Of a DNA stretch of 64,000 nucleotides, positions 27,219-36,335 are shown piece by piece (position 1 is the stretch's first letter; every line of letters begins with the position of its first letter). Both the position numbers and the translations under genes were made by a program. The notes beneath the pieces are model-generated. The model searched no databases, was not told the DNA's origin, and saw nothing but the letters and a program-made list of their open reading frames with translations. Origin of the DNA: CAZWAP01 sp964632005 (GTDB lineage Bacteria > Planctomycetota > Phycisphaerae > Sedimentisphaerales > Anaerobacaceae). Where the stretch lies: the NCBI GenBank assembly GCA_964632005.1, contig CAZWAP010000008.1, positions 22,745 through 86,744 of the forward strand, given 5' to 3'.

Positions 27219-27713
27219 ATGAGAAGACTGCTCGGTTCGTGTTTGGGTCTTGGTTGGCTGCCGGTCGCTCCCGGGACGTGGGGGTCCCTCCCGCCGGTGG
27301 TTGTTTTTGCGCTGTGCTACCTGTTCGGGGCCCCGGCGGTTCTCACGGCCGGGGTGATGCTGTTTATCCTGGTGGCAGGCTCGGTGATGTGTGTAAAGTT
27401 TGCCCCGGCTTCAATCGCCGCCACGGGCAAGGACGACCCGCCGGAGGTCGTCGCCGACGAGCTGGCAGGTCAGGCCCTGACGTTCCTGACCATCCCGTTC
27501 GCCCTCACGGCGGAACTCGCTGCCGGCCGAACGCTGGCAATCGCTGCGCTCGGCCTGCTGGCCTTCAGAATATTCGACATAGCCAAGCCCTGGCCCGCCC
27601 GAAAACTGGAAAAATTGCCGCAGGGTTGGGGCGTTCTTGCCGATGACTTATTAGCCGGCATATTCGCAGCCGCCGCCCTCCATGTTTGCGTCTGGCTGTG
27701 GCCGGGCCGATAA
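27219..27713 (+). CDS. pgpA: Phosphatidylglycerophosphatase A
   Basis: Integral membrane phosphatase that makes phosphatidylglycerol from its phosphate. 164 residues; the signature GLGWLPVAPGTWGSLPPVV near the start, DDPPEVVADELAGQ in the middle (the acidic active-site residues) and GVLADDLLAGIFAA at the end are all present. About four membrane segments. It is 34 bases after the dGTPase-like gene. With cdsA downstream (35.5 kb) it covers two steps of phospholipid synthesis. Confidence 0.93.
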   Translation: MRRLLGSCLGLGWLPVAPGTWGSLPPVVVFALCYLFGAPAVLTAGVMLFILVAGSVMCVKFAPASIAATGKDDPPEVVADELAGQALTFLTIPFALTAELAAGRTLAIAALGLLAFRIFDIAKPWPARKLEKLPQGWGVLADDLLAGIFAAAALHVCVWLWPGR

Positions 27714-27751
27714 TCCCGTACTTGCTGCCGGTGAGATTTCAGGATACGTCG

Positions 27752-30271
27752 ATGGCCGTTGAATATTCCGTTGACCTCTGCAGCCAGCTTGAGCAGAAGA
27801 TTCGCGACGCTGGTTTGCATCGGCCGATCCGCATAAAAAGTTACCAGCCGGGGACCCATCTAAACTACCAGGTCACTTCCGTCGCGCAGAACACCTCAGC
27901 AAAAGTTACCCTCGTGGTCGAGAGGTTCGTCGGCGGAGGTTTTGCCGGGCAGGTTTATCAGGTCAGGCTCCTTGATATCGCCCCTGCCGGGGCAATAAAG
28001 GGGCTGGAAGTCGGCGCCGTTTATGCGGTCAAGATACTCGTGCCGGCTTCGTCCTTCGCCCGCCTGTTCCGGAACCTGGTCTACTGGGTAGGCTTCCAGG
28101 GCCCGTTTCAACTGCAGGTAAACCCGGCCGCCGCCAGGGCCGGAGCTCTATGGCAGAAGTTCATCCGCCGGGCTGCAGCAATACGTTTTGGTGACCAGAA
28201 CGCCGTCGTGGACATCTACGCAACTTTCGTGGACGAGAATCTCGGCAGCTGTGGCGAACTCAGCGAGTGGGTTGATGGGCGAACCTGGCGGCTCGAGGTG
28301 GATGACAGAATGGACCTGCTGAGGCGATGGTGTCGCGGCAAGAGCATTGATGAATCCGCCCGAAAGCAGCTTGGCTCGCCCGAGTATCGAGCCAAGCGCA
28401 CGTTTATGCATGAATTCGTCCGCCTGCTCTACGAAGTGGGGGCCTACGAGTTTGCCCGCCAGTACGAATGGTCCACGTGCAAAAGCCAGCCTAACTGTCT
28501 CAAGCGTAAAGACGGCGATGATGACCCGCAGGCCGGCCTGGTGGCCGTCGATTTCAGGGCCGGGCTGGCCCTGCTGCCATTCCTCCCGATGAGCCCGGGC
28601 GACTTCAAGCTCATACTGAGAGGCCTGCTGCGAGGTTCGCTCGTTCAATTCGACCGGGGTGATCTCGACAGACTCGAGGCCTTCACCCGCGAGCATGCCG
28701 ACAGGTTCGTTGATTTGCGCCCGATGCTTGAAGAGCTCAAGAGACTCGAGGATACCTACCGCGACTCGGTCCCCGATATAACGCACAACCATCTGCGCCT
28801 GCTCCACAGCCGGAAACTCTGGGCGACGATGTTCGATAGCGCGGTGACCGGCTGGCGCGTGCGGGGTCTGGTCGATGACCAGCACGAATCGGCTCTCCGC
28901 CGCAGCAGGGTCCAGACTTTCCTGTTTTTTCTGATCGGGCTGATACCTTTGCTCGGCAGGCCCTTGAGGCGAATATGGTGCCGCCCCGACTGGCGAAAGC
29001 ACTACGCTTCGGCCCTGACCAGCTTTAGCTACCTCCGCAGAGCCGCAACCGCTCGAGTCCTCGAGAAAAGCATCGATTGGCATCGACAGGGTCGAATCGG
29101 CGCCGCGTGTGCACGGAGGTTCGCCGAGCAACCCTGGCGCTATTTGCTTCACCTGCCTTGCTTGCTTCTTATCTTTCCGGGCCTGCACCGCTTTCTGACC
29201 GACAGCCAATGGAGAAGGGAAAAATTTCTCTACCTGTTCGTTCGCCCGGTCAGGCTGTATTTCAATCGTCAGCTAAGGGAAGAGTGGCTCCGGGAGATGG
29301 TTGCGCAGGGCTGTGCCAAGCATATGCTCAGCGACGAAGACGCCCGTATCATCCTCTCCCGGGCAAGCGACCCTTTCATCCAGAAATATCTCAAGTGCCT
29401 GGCCGTGCACCTCTGCACCCTGCCGGTTACCCAGATCGTCTCCGTCGCCGTGGCGATCATCTTCGTCCTGGCGCACCCCGAGATGCCGAGACAGCAGGCC
29501 TGGGGAATAGGGCTGGGGATCATCGCGCTGTTTCAAGTAGTCCCCATTTCGCCGGGCTCGCTGGTCCGCGGCCTTTACGTGCTCTACCTGGTAATCAGGG
29601 AGAAAAACTTCAAGGACTACAACATCGCGGTATTCCTGGGCTTTTTCAAGTACATCGGGTACCTGGCGTTTCCGATCCAGATGACCTATCGCTACCCGGT
29701 CCTCGCCAGGTTTATGGCCGCCCACTGGGCCACCGACGCGGTGCATATTATCCCTGTCTTCGGCGAGCGTGGGGCGCTGTTAGAGCACTGGGTATTCTGT
29801 CTTTTCTACAACTGGCCGCTGACGATACGCCGGCGGATGCGACGGCGCTCTGAGATCCGGGCCTCGATGAGGCCTCGATACTGGCACACGGCTGTTTGCG
29901 TCGCCGTCGCCGCCTGCGGCCTGGCTGCCGCCGACTACGCATACTTCGCCCGAGCCGGCAGGCTGCCCCTACATCTTGTGTGGTGGTGGCTGGCCGTGAA
30001 GGTCCCCGTCCTCTTTGTCTGCAGTGCCTGTATAACCCTCGGGGCCGGCGGCGCTCCGCTGTCCAGGCGGGTAGTGGCAGCCGTCGCAGGCGGACTCTCG
30101 CTTGCACTGCTCCACGCCGCAGCTATGGCCGCTATCACTCTCAGCCAGCAGGCGATCACCACCGGGGCTCTTGCCCGAAGCTGCGCGTGGACCGCGTTTA
30201 TATTCGCCGTCCTTGCCCCTGTCGCCGTGATGCTTACGGAACTAAAGCTCCCCGACCCCTGGGCCGGCTGA
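27752..30271 (+). CDS. Kinase-like multi-pass membrane protein, unknown family
   Basis: 839 residues, not in any family I can name. Residues about 50-300 read like a protein-kinase fold: glycine loop FVGGGFAGQVYQV (residues ~60; fits GxGxxGxV), VYAVKIL (~90; the Ala-x-Lys of strand 3), a hinge-like SEWVDGRTW (~170), a region LLYEVGAYEF followed by QPNCLKRKDGDD, and GLVAVDFRAG (~266; in place of D-F-G). The catalytic-loop Asp seems absent: the residue five before Asn is Cys. From ~390 on it has about nine hydrophobic segments, the last four after residue 700. The start is uncertain: 27752 has AGGA upstream, while 27686 would overlap pgpA. It could be a UbiB/ABC1-like or pseudokinase-type regulator. 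Function unknown. Confidence 0.7.
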   Translation: MAVEYSVDLCSQLEQKIRDAGLHRPIRIKSYQPGTHLNYQVTSVAQNTSAKVTLVVERFVGGGFAGQVYQVRLLDIAPAGAIKGLEVGAVYAVKILVPASSFARLFRNLVYWVGFQGPFQLQVNPAAARAGALWQKFIRRAAAIRFGDQNAVVDIYATFVDENLGSCGELSEWVDGRTWRLEVDDRMDLLRRWCRGKSIDESARKQLGSPEYRAKRTFMHEFVRLLYEVGAYEFARQYEWSTCKSQPNCLKRKDGDDDPQAGLVAVDFRAGLALLPFLPMSPGDFKLILRGLLRGSLVQFDRGDLDRLEAFTREHADRFVDLRPMLEELKRLEDTYRDSVPDITHNHLRLLHSRKLWATMFDSAVTGWRVRGLVDDQHESALRRSRVQTFLFFLIGLIPLLGRPLRRIWCRPDWRKHYASALTSFSYLRRAATARVLEKSIDWHRQGRIGAACARRFAEQPWRYLLHLPCLLLIFPGLHRFLTDSQWRREKFLYLFVRPVRLYFNRQLREEWLREMVAQGCAKHMLSDEDARIILSRASDPFIQKYLKCLAVHLCTLPVTQIVSVAVAIIFVLAHPEMPRQQAWGIGLGIIALFQVVPISPGSLVRGLYVLYLVIREKNFKDYNIAVFLGFFKYIGYLAFPIQMTYRYPVLARFMAAHWATDAVHIIPVFGERGALLEHWVFCLFYNWPLTIRRRMRRRSEIRASMRPRYWHTAVCVAVAACGLAAADYAYFARAGRLPLHLVWWWLAVKVPVLFVCSACITLGAGGAPLSRRVVAAVAGGLSLALLHAAAMAAITLSQQAITTGALARSCAWTAFIFAVLAPVAVMLTELKLPDPWAG

Positions 30272-30359
30272 CCAGCCTGCAGCACCGGCCGACGGCGCAT
30301 CCCGCCGACCTCACCCCTCCGCCATATCCGCAGCCGTTTTTTCCGGCCAAAATTGCTAC

Positions 30360-30388
30360 TTGCCAGCCTCGCCCGTTTGTGGGATAAT
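30360..30388 (+). promoter_or_regulatory. sigma70-type promoter of the radical SAM gene
   Basis: TTGCCA (30360-30365), 17-base spacer, GATAAT (30383-30388); start codon 74 bases downstream at 30462. It would uncouple this gene from the kinase-like gene. Confidence 0.5.
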
Positions 30389-30461
30389 CACAACCGTTCG
30401 GGAGTATTCTTTCAAAAACAGCATCATCTTTGGGTTTCTGGTATGGAAGAAGGAGTCAGAG

Positions 30462-31886
30462 ATGAAGCCGGAAGTCATATCCACAACGCTCAAGAAGATG
30501 GTAAAGCACAAGCATATAAGGAGGCTTCTCGCCAAGCGGATTGACGACTACATTTACAAGGCCCTCGTGGAAGATCCATCCGAGGACTTGATGGAGGTCC
30601 GGGTCAAAAGATACGAGTTCCTCTCGGCTATGTTGCACTGTGTGACCAGAAACATGGACAAAGGCTACGTTTCAGATCGCATCATCAGCAGGATCGTCGA
30701 TGTCTTCGTCCAGAACAACCTTGTCCGTCCTGACCCGGCCTATACCCAGGCCGTCCAGAGGTATGAGGAGAAATATGGAGAGCTGCCGCCGACTTTCATC
30801 GTCTTTTCGCCTACTCAAAGATGCAACCTCAGGTGTATCGGCTGCTACGCCGCTTCCGCAGCCGATACCTGCGCGACCGTGCCATACCGCTACGTCGATA
30901 GAGTCGTCCGCGAAGTCCACGACCTGTTCGGCAGCAGGTTCATAACCATCAGCGGAGGTGAGCCCTTTATGTATAATAGCGAAGGCAAAACCCTCCTCGA
31001 CATCTACAAAAAATACGACGATATGTTCTTCCTGGTGTATACCAACGGCACGCTCATCAAAGAAAAAATAGCTGCAGAGCTCGCAGATGCTGCTAACGTT
31101 ACCCCGGCGATCTCTGTGGAGGGCTTCGAGAAAGAGACCGACCAACGCCGGGGCCCTGGAACTTTCGAGAAAATCCTCAAGGCAATCGAACGCCTGAGGA
31201 ACGTCGGCGTGCCTTTCGGCATCTCCGTTACAGCCACCAGCAAAAACATCGACCTGTTGCTCTCGGACGAGTTCTACGAATTCTTCTTCGAGCAGCAGGG
31301 GGCCTGTTATATGTGGCAATTCCAGCTTATGCCCATTGGCAGGGGCAAGGATGAGCTCGACCTGATGGTGGATCCGGCCAGCAGGGTACAGCTATATCAC
31401 AAGTGGGTGGAACTGCTCACCAAGAAGAAGTACTGCCTGGCCGATTTCTGGAATAGCGGCGTACTCGCGCGTGGATGCATCGCTTACGGGCGGAGCGGCG
31501 GATACGCATACGTCGATTGGCACGGAAACGTGACCCCCTGCGCCTTTATCCCATATTATGTCGATAACATCTACGACCTGTACGAAAATGGCAAAACTCT
31601 TGCCGACGCGATGTTCTCCGATTTTATGAAAAAAGGGCGCAAATGGCAGCGGGAATACGGCCTGGACAATTGGAAAAGGCCGCATAACTGGCTGATGCCC
31701 TGCTCGATCCGGGACCACTACGAGACGTTCAGAACCTCCGTTCTGCCCGACGACGCAAAGCCCGAAGACAAAAATGCTCAGGAGGCACTCGAATCGCCAG
31801 AGTATTTCAGCGCCCTGAAGAACTACGACAAAAAACTCCGCGACCTGACGGAAAAAATTTGGGAAAGTCAGTATCTTAATGTATAA
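30462..31886 (+). CDS. Radical SAM protein with C-terminal SPASM-like region
   Basis: 474 residues. The [4Fe-4S]/SAM motif is PTQRCNLRCIGCYAAS (CxxxCxxC, residues about 120-130), followed by TISGGEPF and the LYTNGTLI and AISVEGFEKETDQRRGPG stretches of the barrel. A cysteine-bearing tail (VLARGCIAYGRSGGYAYVDWHGNVTPCAFIPYYVDN, then NWLMPCSIRDHY) resembles an auxiliary-cluster SPASM/twitch domain used in peptide or heme maturation. A ~110-residue helical N-terminal extension precedes the core. Start 30462 is set by AAGGAG 8 bases upstream; upstream ORF sequence is non-coding. No obvious small peptide substrate gene is adjacent. Substrate unknown. Confidence 0.88.
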   Translation: MKPEVISTTLKKMVKHKHIRRLLAKRIDDYIYKALVEDPSEDLMEVRVKRYEFLSAMLHCVTRNMDKGYVSDRIISRIVDVFVQNNLVRPDPAYTQAVQRYEEKYGELPPTFIVFSPTQRCNLRCIGCYAASAADTCATVPYRYVDRVVREVHDLFGSRFITISGGEPFMYNSEGKTLLDIYKKYDDMFFLVYTNGTLIKEKIAAELADAANVTPAISVEGFEKETDQRRGPGTFEKILKAIERLRNVGVPFGISVTATSKNIDLLLSDEFYEFFFEQQGACYMWQFQLMPIGRGKDELDLMVDPASRVQLYHKWVELLTKKKYCLADFWNSGVLARGCIAYGRSGGYAYVDWHGNVTPCAFIPYYVDNIYDLYENGKTLADAMFSDFMKKGRKWQREYGLDNWKRPHNWLMPCSIRDHYETFRTSVLPDDAKPEDKNAQEALESPEYFSALKNYDKKLRDLTEKIWESQYLNV

Positions 31887-31978
31887 TCACCCCGCGCCCG
31901 AGAGCGCATCGGCGGTTAACTCAGCTTCAGGTGAGGCCTCGGATAGCCTTGCCCGAACCTCAAGGAGGACCGTTACGG

Positions 31979-32740
31979 ATGACGCCCAGTAGTTATAGCT
32001 CTCTATGTGATGAGTTCTACGTCGATATGTGCATCAACACCGAGCTGGACCTGCCCACCCAGCGCGACACGGTCCTGGCATTCTTCGAGCGGATTCAGAG
32101 GCAGTACCCATCTATGGGCTGCTTTTATCGGCGGGACAAGAACGAGTACTGCCTCGAGGAAGACCACAGCCTCGGCCGGTACAGGTGGGTTACCTTGGAG
32201 ATCGACCGTATCGGCTCGGGGGTGGTGAACCCTCCAACCTTTGAAATGGCCTACCAGCAGGACAGGCTCGTCCTCGAGCTGATACCCTATATGCTCAGCG
32301 TAAGCCACCTCGATATCGGGTCGCTCGACGTAACATTTGCGATGGACTTTGATTACTTAGGCAGCCACGATGAAATCATCGCTGATGCACTCTTGGGAAT
32401 GTCCGCTTTTAGCAGCCTGCTCGATCTGCCCGGCGTAAGACCTATCGGCTTATCCCCCTCTATCGTCGCAGCACTGTCCGACGACAACCGCACTCAGGCC
32501 CGCGTAAGCGTAGAGTCCAAGACAAGCATCTGCGAGGCGGGCAGAAAGGCCCAGGGCCCCGATGAGGCCATAACCCTTTCGCTGACGATCCGGCAGTACC
32601 CTCCGGCCTCCGGCAAGTTCAACCCCCTCAAATCCTTTGAAAACCAGTGCAGGCTGGCGGAAGAATTGAGCGCCGAGAAAATCGTACCCTACTTCGCCAA
32701 GCCCCTGGCCGAAACCATCGCACAGAGAAAATTGACATAA
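31979..32740 (+). CDS. Conserved-looking protein of unknown function
   Basis: 253 residues, not recognised. AGGAGG about 10 bases before the ATG supports the start. It has no signal peptide or membrane segment, with a mixed alpha/beta composition: FYVDMCINTELDLPTQRDTVLAFFERIQRQYPSM at the start, then RYRWVTLEIDRIGSGVVNPP, a central LDVTFAMDFDYLGSHDEII, and RIRQYPPASG-like strands near the end. It follows the radical SAM gene by 92 bases on the same strand, so it may be its partner or belong with the small membrane protein 22 bases downstream. Confidence 0.72.
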   Translation: MTPSSYSSLCDEFYVDMCINTELDLPTQRDTVLAFFERIQRQYPSMGCFYRRDKNEYCLEEDHSLGRYRWVTLEIDRIGSGVVNPPTFEMAYQQDRLVLELIPYMLSVSHLDIGSLDVTFAMDFDYLGSHDEIIADALLGMSAFSSLLDLPGVRPIGLSPSIVAALSDDNRTQARVSVESKTSICEAGRKAQGPDEAITLSLTIRQYPPASGKFNPLKSFENQCRLAEELSAEKIVPYFAKPLAETIAQRKLT

Positions 32741-32762
32741 ACATTGCAGAGGACCCCCGCAA

Positions 32763-33224
32763 ATGGCTATCGAAGCCCCGGTAAGCAAGTACAGGAAAAC
32801 CAACCTGAAAATCTACATTGTCGTCTGTCTCGGCCTTACAATCTGGTGTATCTACGACGCGCACTTTAACAAGAAATTCATAGAGAAGTACACCGACGCC
32901 GACGGCAACCCGACCGGCTGGCTCGTGGTCAATCGCAAGGCCCCGCCGTTCCTTATCGGTGCCGCCGTCCTTTTCGGCGCGTACCTGTTTTACCTCAAAG
33001 ACAAGAAGCTCATCGCCGATGAAGACGAACTCCTCCTGACCAACAACGCCCGAATTCCCTACGAGACCATCGAGAGAATCGACAAGACATATTTTGATTC
33101 CAAGGGCTATTTTATCCTTACGTACAAGGACCAGAACGGCCGCGAGACAAACCGCAGAATAAGTACCAGGCAATACGACAACCTGCCGGCCGTCCTTGAT
33201 CACCTGACGGCGAAAATCACTTGA
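32763..33224 (+). CDS. Small two-span membrane protein, unknown function
   Basis: 153 residues. Membrane segments at about 16-30 (IYIVVCLGLTIWCIY) and 62-80 (FLIGAAVLFGAYLFYL). The last 60 residues form a soluble domain (LLLTNNARIPYETIERIDKTYFDSKGYFILTYKDQ) that reads like a PH-like membrane-proximal domain as in YdbT/DUF304-type proteins; this is a fold guess. The gene starts 22 bases after the previous one. No specific role can be given. Confidence 0.72.
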   Translation: MAIEAPVSKYRKTNLKIYIVVCLGLTIWCIYDAHFNKKFIEKYTDADGNPTGWLVVNRKAPPFLIGAAVLFGAYLFYLKDKKLIADEDELLLTNNARIPYETIERIDKTYFDSKGYFILTYKDQNGRETNRRISTRQYDNLPAVLDHLTAKIT

Positions 33225-33258
33225 AGCCTGCCGTAGAAAATCGTAAAATTCAAATACC

Positions 33259-33298
33259 GGCCGCAACGGGTTGCAGATGCAGGACAACCGTTGCGGCC
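33259..33298 (+). promoter_or_regulatory. 11-bp inverted repeat in the purA leader
   Basis: GGCCGCAACGG (33259-33269) and CCGTTGCGGCC (33288-33298) are perfectly complementary, with an 18-base loop. The left arm also has the option of pairing its GCAA with TTGC inside the loop, giving an alternative short hairpin. No U-run follows, so it is not a standard terminator for the preceding gene. It lies 45 bases before the purA ATG. Confidence 0.5.
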
Positions 33299-33342
33299 TA
33301 TCTTTGGCGTATCCGACGGACTTTTTTGGGAAACAGACACAG

Positions 33343-34617
33343 ATGAACTGTTGCGTCGCAGGATTGCAGTGGGGTGACGAGGGCAAAGGTAAGGTCGTCG
33401 ATATACTTGCCGAGCACAGCGACATAGTCGTCCGATATGGCGGCGGGGCAAACGCCGGACACACCGTCATCGTGGGCGACCAGCGGTTCGCCCTGCACCT
33501 CTTGCCGAGCGGTTCGGTCCGTCCCGGTACCACGTGCGTAATCGCAAACGCCGTTCTCGTCGACCCTGAAGTCCTGGTAGCCGGCATCGAGATGCTCGCA
33601 GGAAAGGGCATCTCGCTGGAGAATCGGCTGCTTGTAAGCGAAAACGCCCACGTTGTGCTCGACTATCACAAGGCCGAGGACCGACTCCGGGAAGAGTCGC
33701 TCGGCAAGCACAAGATCGGCACAACCGCACGCGGCATCGGCCCCTGCTACGCCGACAAGGTCGGAAGAAGCTACTGCGTCAGAATGGGTGATTTCAGGGA
33801 TCTGCAAAACCTCAAGGAAAAAATCCAGACCATCGTCGAATATAAGAACAAGGTCTTCACGGCCCTCTACGACACCGCACCCGTAAGCGCCGATGAGATA
33901 TTCGAAAAGTGCAGGCTCTACGCGGAAAAACTCCTGCCCTTCGTCGCCGACACTACCCAGTTCCTCCACGACTCGATAGCCCGGGGAAAATCCATCCTGT
34001 TCGAAGGTGCCCAGGGCGCCCTGCTGGACATCGACCACGGCACTTTCCCCTTCGTAACCAGCTCGAATTCCAGCCCGCTTGGTATGCCTGCCGGCTGCGG
34101 GGTCCCCGCAAAGATGGTCGATAGGTTCATCGGCGTCGCCAAGGCCTATTCAACCAGGGTCGGCGCAGGCCCCTTCCCCACGGAGCAGGACAACGAGGTC
34201 GGCCAGTACATGCGCGACCGAGGCCAAGAATACGGAACAACCACGGGTCGGCCCCGCCGCTGCGGCTGGTTCGACGCAGTGGCCGTTTCCTACTCCGTGG
34301 CAATCGGTGCAATCGACGCCATCGCACTGATGCACCTCGACACTCTCACCGGTCTGGACGAACTGAGAATATGCACGGCCTACCGGATAAACGGCCGTCG
34401 CACGACCTTCTTCCCCGCGAATTTCGCCAGGCTCGCCCAGGCTGAACCGCTTTACGAGACGATGACCGGCTGGGACCAGGAAATAACGGGCATAACCGAC
34501 TTCGACGACCTGCCGGAAACTGCCAGAAAATATGTCTGTCGCCTCGAAGAGTTGACCAAAACACCGATTACTATGATCGGCGTCGGACCCAAGCGGAATC
34601 AGATCATATCGAGGTAG
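33343..34617 (+). CDS. purA: Adenylosuccinate synthetase
   Basis: Joins IMP and aspartate using GTP in AMP synthesis. 424 residues. The GTP-binding loop is LQWGDEGKGKVVDIL; VVRYGGGANAGHTV, IGTTARGIGPCYADK, LFEGAQGALLDIDHGTFPFVTSSN, and GTTTGRPRRCGWFD follow in the expected order. Start 33343 places the family N-terminus at residue 1; the frame is open further upstream but not coding-like. A strong inverted repeat lies in the leader. Next gene is uppS at 38 bases. Confidence 0.97.
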   Translation: MNCCVAGLQWGDEGKGKVVDILAEHSDIVVRYGGGANAGHTVIVGDQRFALHLLPSGSVRPGTTCVIANAVLVDPEVLVAGIEMLAGKGISLENRLLVSENAHVVLDYHKAEDRLREESLGKHKIGTTARGIGPCYADKVGRSYCVRMGDFRDLQNLKEKIQTIVEYKNKVFTALYDTAPVSADEIFEKCRLYAEKLLPFVADTTQFLHDSIARGKSILFEGAQGALLDIDHGTFPFVTSSNSSPLGMPAGCGVPAKMVDRFIGVAKAYSTRVGAGPFPTEQDNEVGQYMRDRGQEYGTTTGRPRRCGWFDAVAVSYSVAIGAIDAIALMHLDTLTGLDELRICTAYRINGRRTTFFPANFARLAQAEPLYETMTGWDQEITGITDFDDLPETARKYVCRLEELTKTPITMIGVGPKRNQIISR

Positions 34618-34655
34618 GGCCCCAGGGCTTCTTGCGGGGGCCGCCGCTGCAGGAT

Positions 34656-35432
34656 ATGGAATCATTCAGGGAAAAACAAAAAAAGACTGCCGAACGCCTC
34701 GGCCTGACCGTCGAACAGATACCCCGCCACATCGCTATTATTATGGATGGAAACGGCCGATGGGCCCAGCGCAGAGCTCTGCCGAGAGCCGAAGGACATC
34801 GCCAGGGCGGAAAAGTCGTCGAGACGATCGCCGTGCACTGCGTAAAACTCGGAATAGAGTCGCTGACGCTCTACTCCTTCAGCGTGGAGAACTGGAGGAG
34901 GCCAAGATCCGAAGTCCAGGCGCTGATGCACCTTTACACCGAGTACCTCATCGCCATACGGGATATGCTCACCGATAATAACGTCAAGCTTGTTCACCTC
35001 GGTCGCCGGGCCGACCTGCCCCGACGGGTCTTAGTAGAGTTGGATAAAACCGTCGAGATGAGCTCGGCCAATACCGGAATGGTCCTGGCCGTGGCCCTGA
35101 ACTACGGAGGGCGCACCGAAATCGTTGACGCAACCAGGAAAATAGCCCAGAACTACAAGAAAGGCAAGCTCAGACTCAAGGACATCGACGAGCAATGCAT
35201 CAGCCGACATCTCTACACCGCAGGGCTCGCCGACCCCGACCTGCTCATCAGGACAGCCAGCGAGATGAGGCTCAGCAACTTTCTGCTCTGGCAGATTTCA
35301 TACAGCGAGTTCTATGTCACCAGGACCCTGTGGCCCGATTTCACCCAGAGGTCCCTGGAAAGAGCTATACTGGCCTACTCCAGGAGAGACAGACGCTTCG
35401 GCACAATCCACCGGCCGAGAGAGTCCCACTGA
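34656..35432 (+). CDS. uppS: Isoprenyl (undecaprenyl) diphosphate synthase
   Basis: cis-Prenyltransferase that makes the C55 carrier for peptidoglycan and O-antigen/exopolysaccharide units. 258 residues with the signature HIAIIMDGNGRWAQRR, LTLYSFSVENWRRP, and near the end DPDLLIRTASEMRLSNFLLWQISYSEFY. The ATG at 34656 is used; a TTG 24 bases earlier is an alternative. It sits in the purA-uppS-cdsA-phoH series. One difference: the canonical Gly in R-T-G-G/S-E is Ala in RTASEMR, a mild change. Confidence 0.95.
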   Translation: MESFREKQKKTAERLGLTVEQIPRHIAIIMDGNGRWAQRRALPRAEGHRQGGKVVETIAVHCVKLGIESLTLYSFSVENWRRPRSEVQALMHLYTEYLIAIRDMLTDNNVKLVHLGRRADLPRRVLVELDKTVEMSSANTGMVLAVALNYGGRTEIVDATRKIAQNYKKGKLRLKDIDEQCISRHLYTAGLADPDLLIRTASEMRLSNFLLWQISYSEFYVTRTLWPDFTQRSLERAILAYSRRDRRFGTIHRPRESH

Positions 35433-35468
35433 GACCAGGCTCTCTGGCCCGGTACCCGGATAGAGACT

Positions 35469-36323
35469 ATGCTCAAGCACAGATTGTTCTTCGGCACGAT
35501 GATGACCGCCGGCTTCGGCTCGCTCGCAATCCTTGACGGCTGGCTCGACGGCTCCCTGAGCCGATCGACACCAGATAAGCCCATCCAGGCAACCCTGCTG
35601 TGCATCTTTATCGCCGCCCTGACCCTCCCCGCCCAGCGCGAACTGGCCAGGCTCGCCGCAGCGAAAAACCTCAAGATATTTACCCCTCTCGCTGTCGCCG
35701 CCTCGATTATGTTCGCCACGGCCTGGTACTGGCCCCAGATTATCAACCTGTCCCCCAGGCTATACCTGCCCCTGCTCGCAGCCTTTACCCTGGCCGCATC
35801 CCTGCTCTGGCAACACCTCTTCTACGGCAACCGCTCGGTCCTGGCCAACTGCGGCGCAACCTCCTTCGCCGTCTGCTATCTGGGCCTGCTCGCCAGCTTC
35901 GTGCTGGGCATACGGATCGAGTTCGGCCTCTGGCCGTTCCTGATGTTTGTAGCCGTCATAAAGGCCGCCGATATAGGCGCTTACGCGATCGGAAGCCTCC
36001 TGGGAAAGCACAAGTTCTCGCCCACCATCAGCCCCGGAAAAACCTGGGAAGGCTTCGGCGGTGCCGTGGCCTTTGCGGTCGTAGTTTCGTTTCTATTTTC
36101 CGTCAGTTGTGGTATAATGCGCTGGCCTTCGGCAGTATTTTTCGGTCTGTGTTTTGCTTTTCTCGGCCAGATGGGCGACCTGGCCGAGTCGATGATGAAA
36201 CGTGACGCAGAGCAAAAGGACTCTGCCGGCAAAGTACCGGGCTTCGGCGGCATACTGGACATAATTGATTCGATCCTGGTGGCTTCGCCGTTTGCCTATT
36301 TGTACTTCAGGTGCTGTGCTTAG
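35469..36323 (+). CDS. cdsA: Phosphatidate cytidylyltransferase
   Basis: Makes CDP-diacylglycerol from phosphatidate and CTP. 284 residues, about eight membrane spans. The family signature is complete at the C-terminus: MGDLAESMMKRDAEQKDSAGKVPGFGGILDIIDSIL, with the preceding SPTISPGKTWEGFGG loop. The usual next genes in many bacteria (dxr, rseP) are absent; phoH follows after 12 bases instead. Confidence 0.95.
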   Translation: MLKHRLFFGTMMTAGFGSLAILDGWLDGSLSRSTPDKPIQATLLCIFIAALTLPAQRELARLAAAKNLKIFTPLAVAASIMFATAWYWPQIINLSPRLYLPLLAAFTLAASLLWQHLFYGNRSVLANCGATSFAVCYLGLLASFVLGIRIEFGLWPFLMFVAVIKAADIGAYAIGSLLGKHKFSPTISPGKTWEGFGGAVAFAVVVSFLFSVSCGIMRWPSAVFFGLCFAFLGQMGDLAESMMKRDAEQKDSAGKVPGFGGILDIIDSILVASPFAYLYFRCCA

Positions 36324-36335
36324 AAGAGCAGAGCT

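Noticed and set aside
36100..36120. TATAAT inside cdsA as a promoter for phoH
   Set aside because: A -10 match exists (GGTATAATG), but no acceptable -35 at 16-18 bases and the genes are only 12 bases apart.
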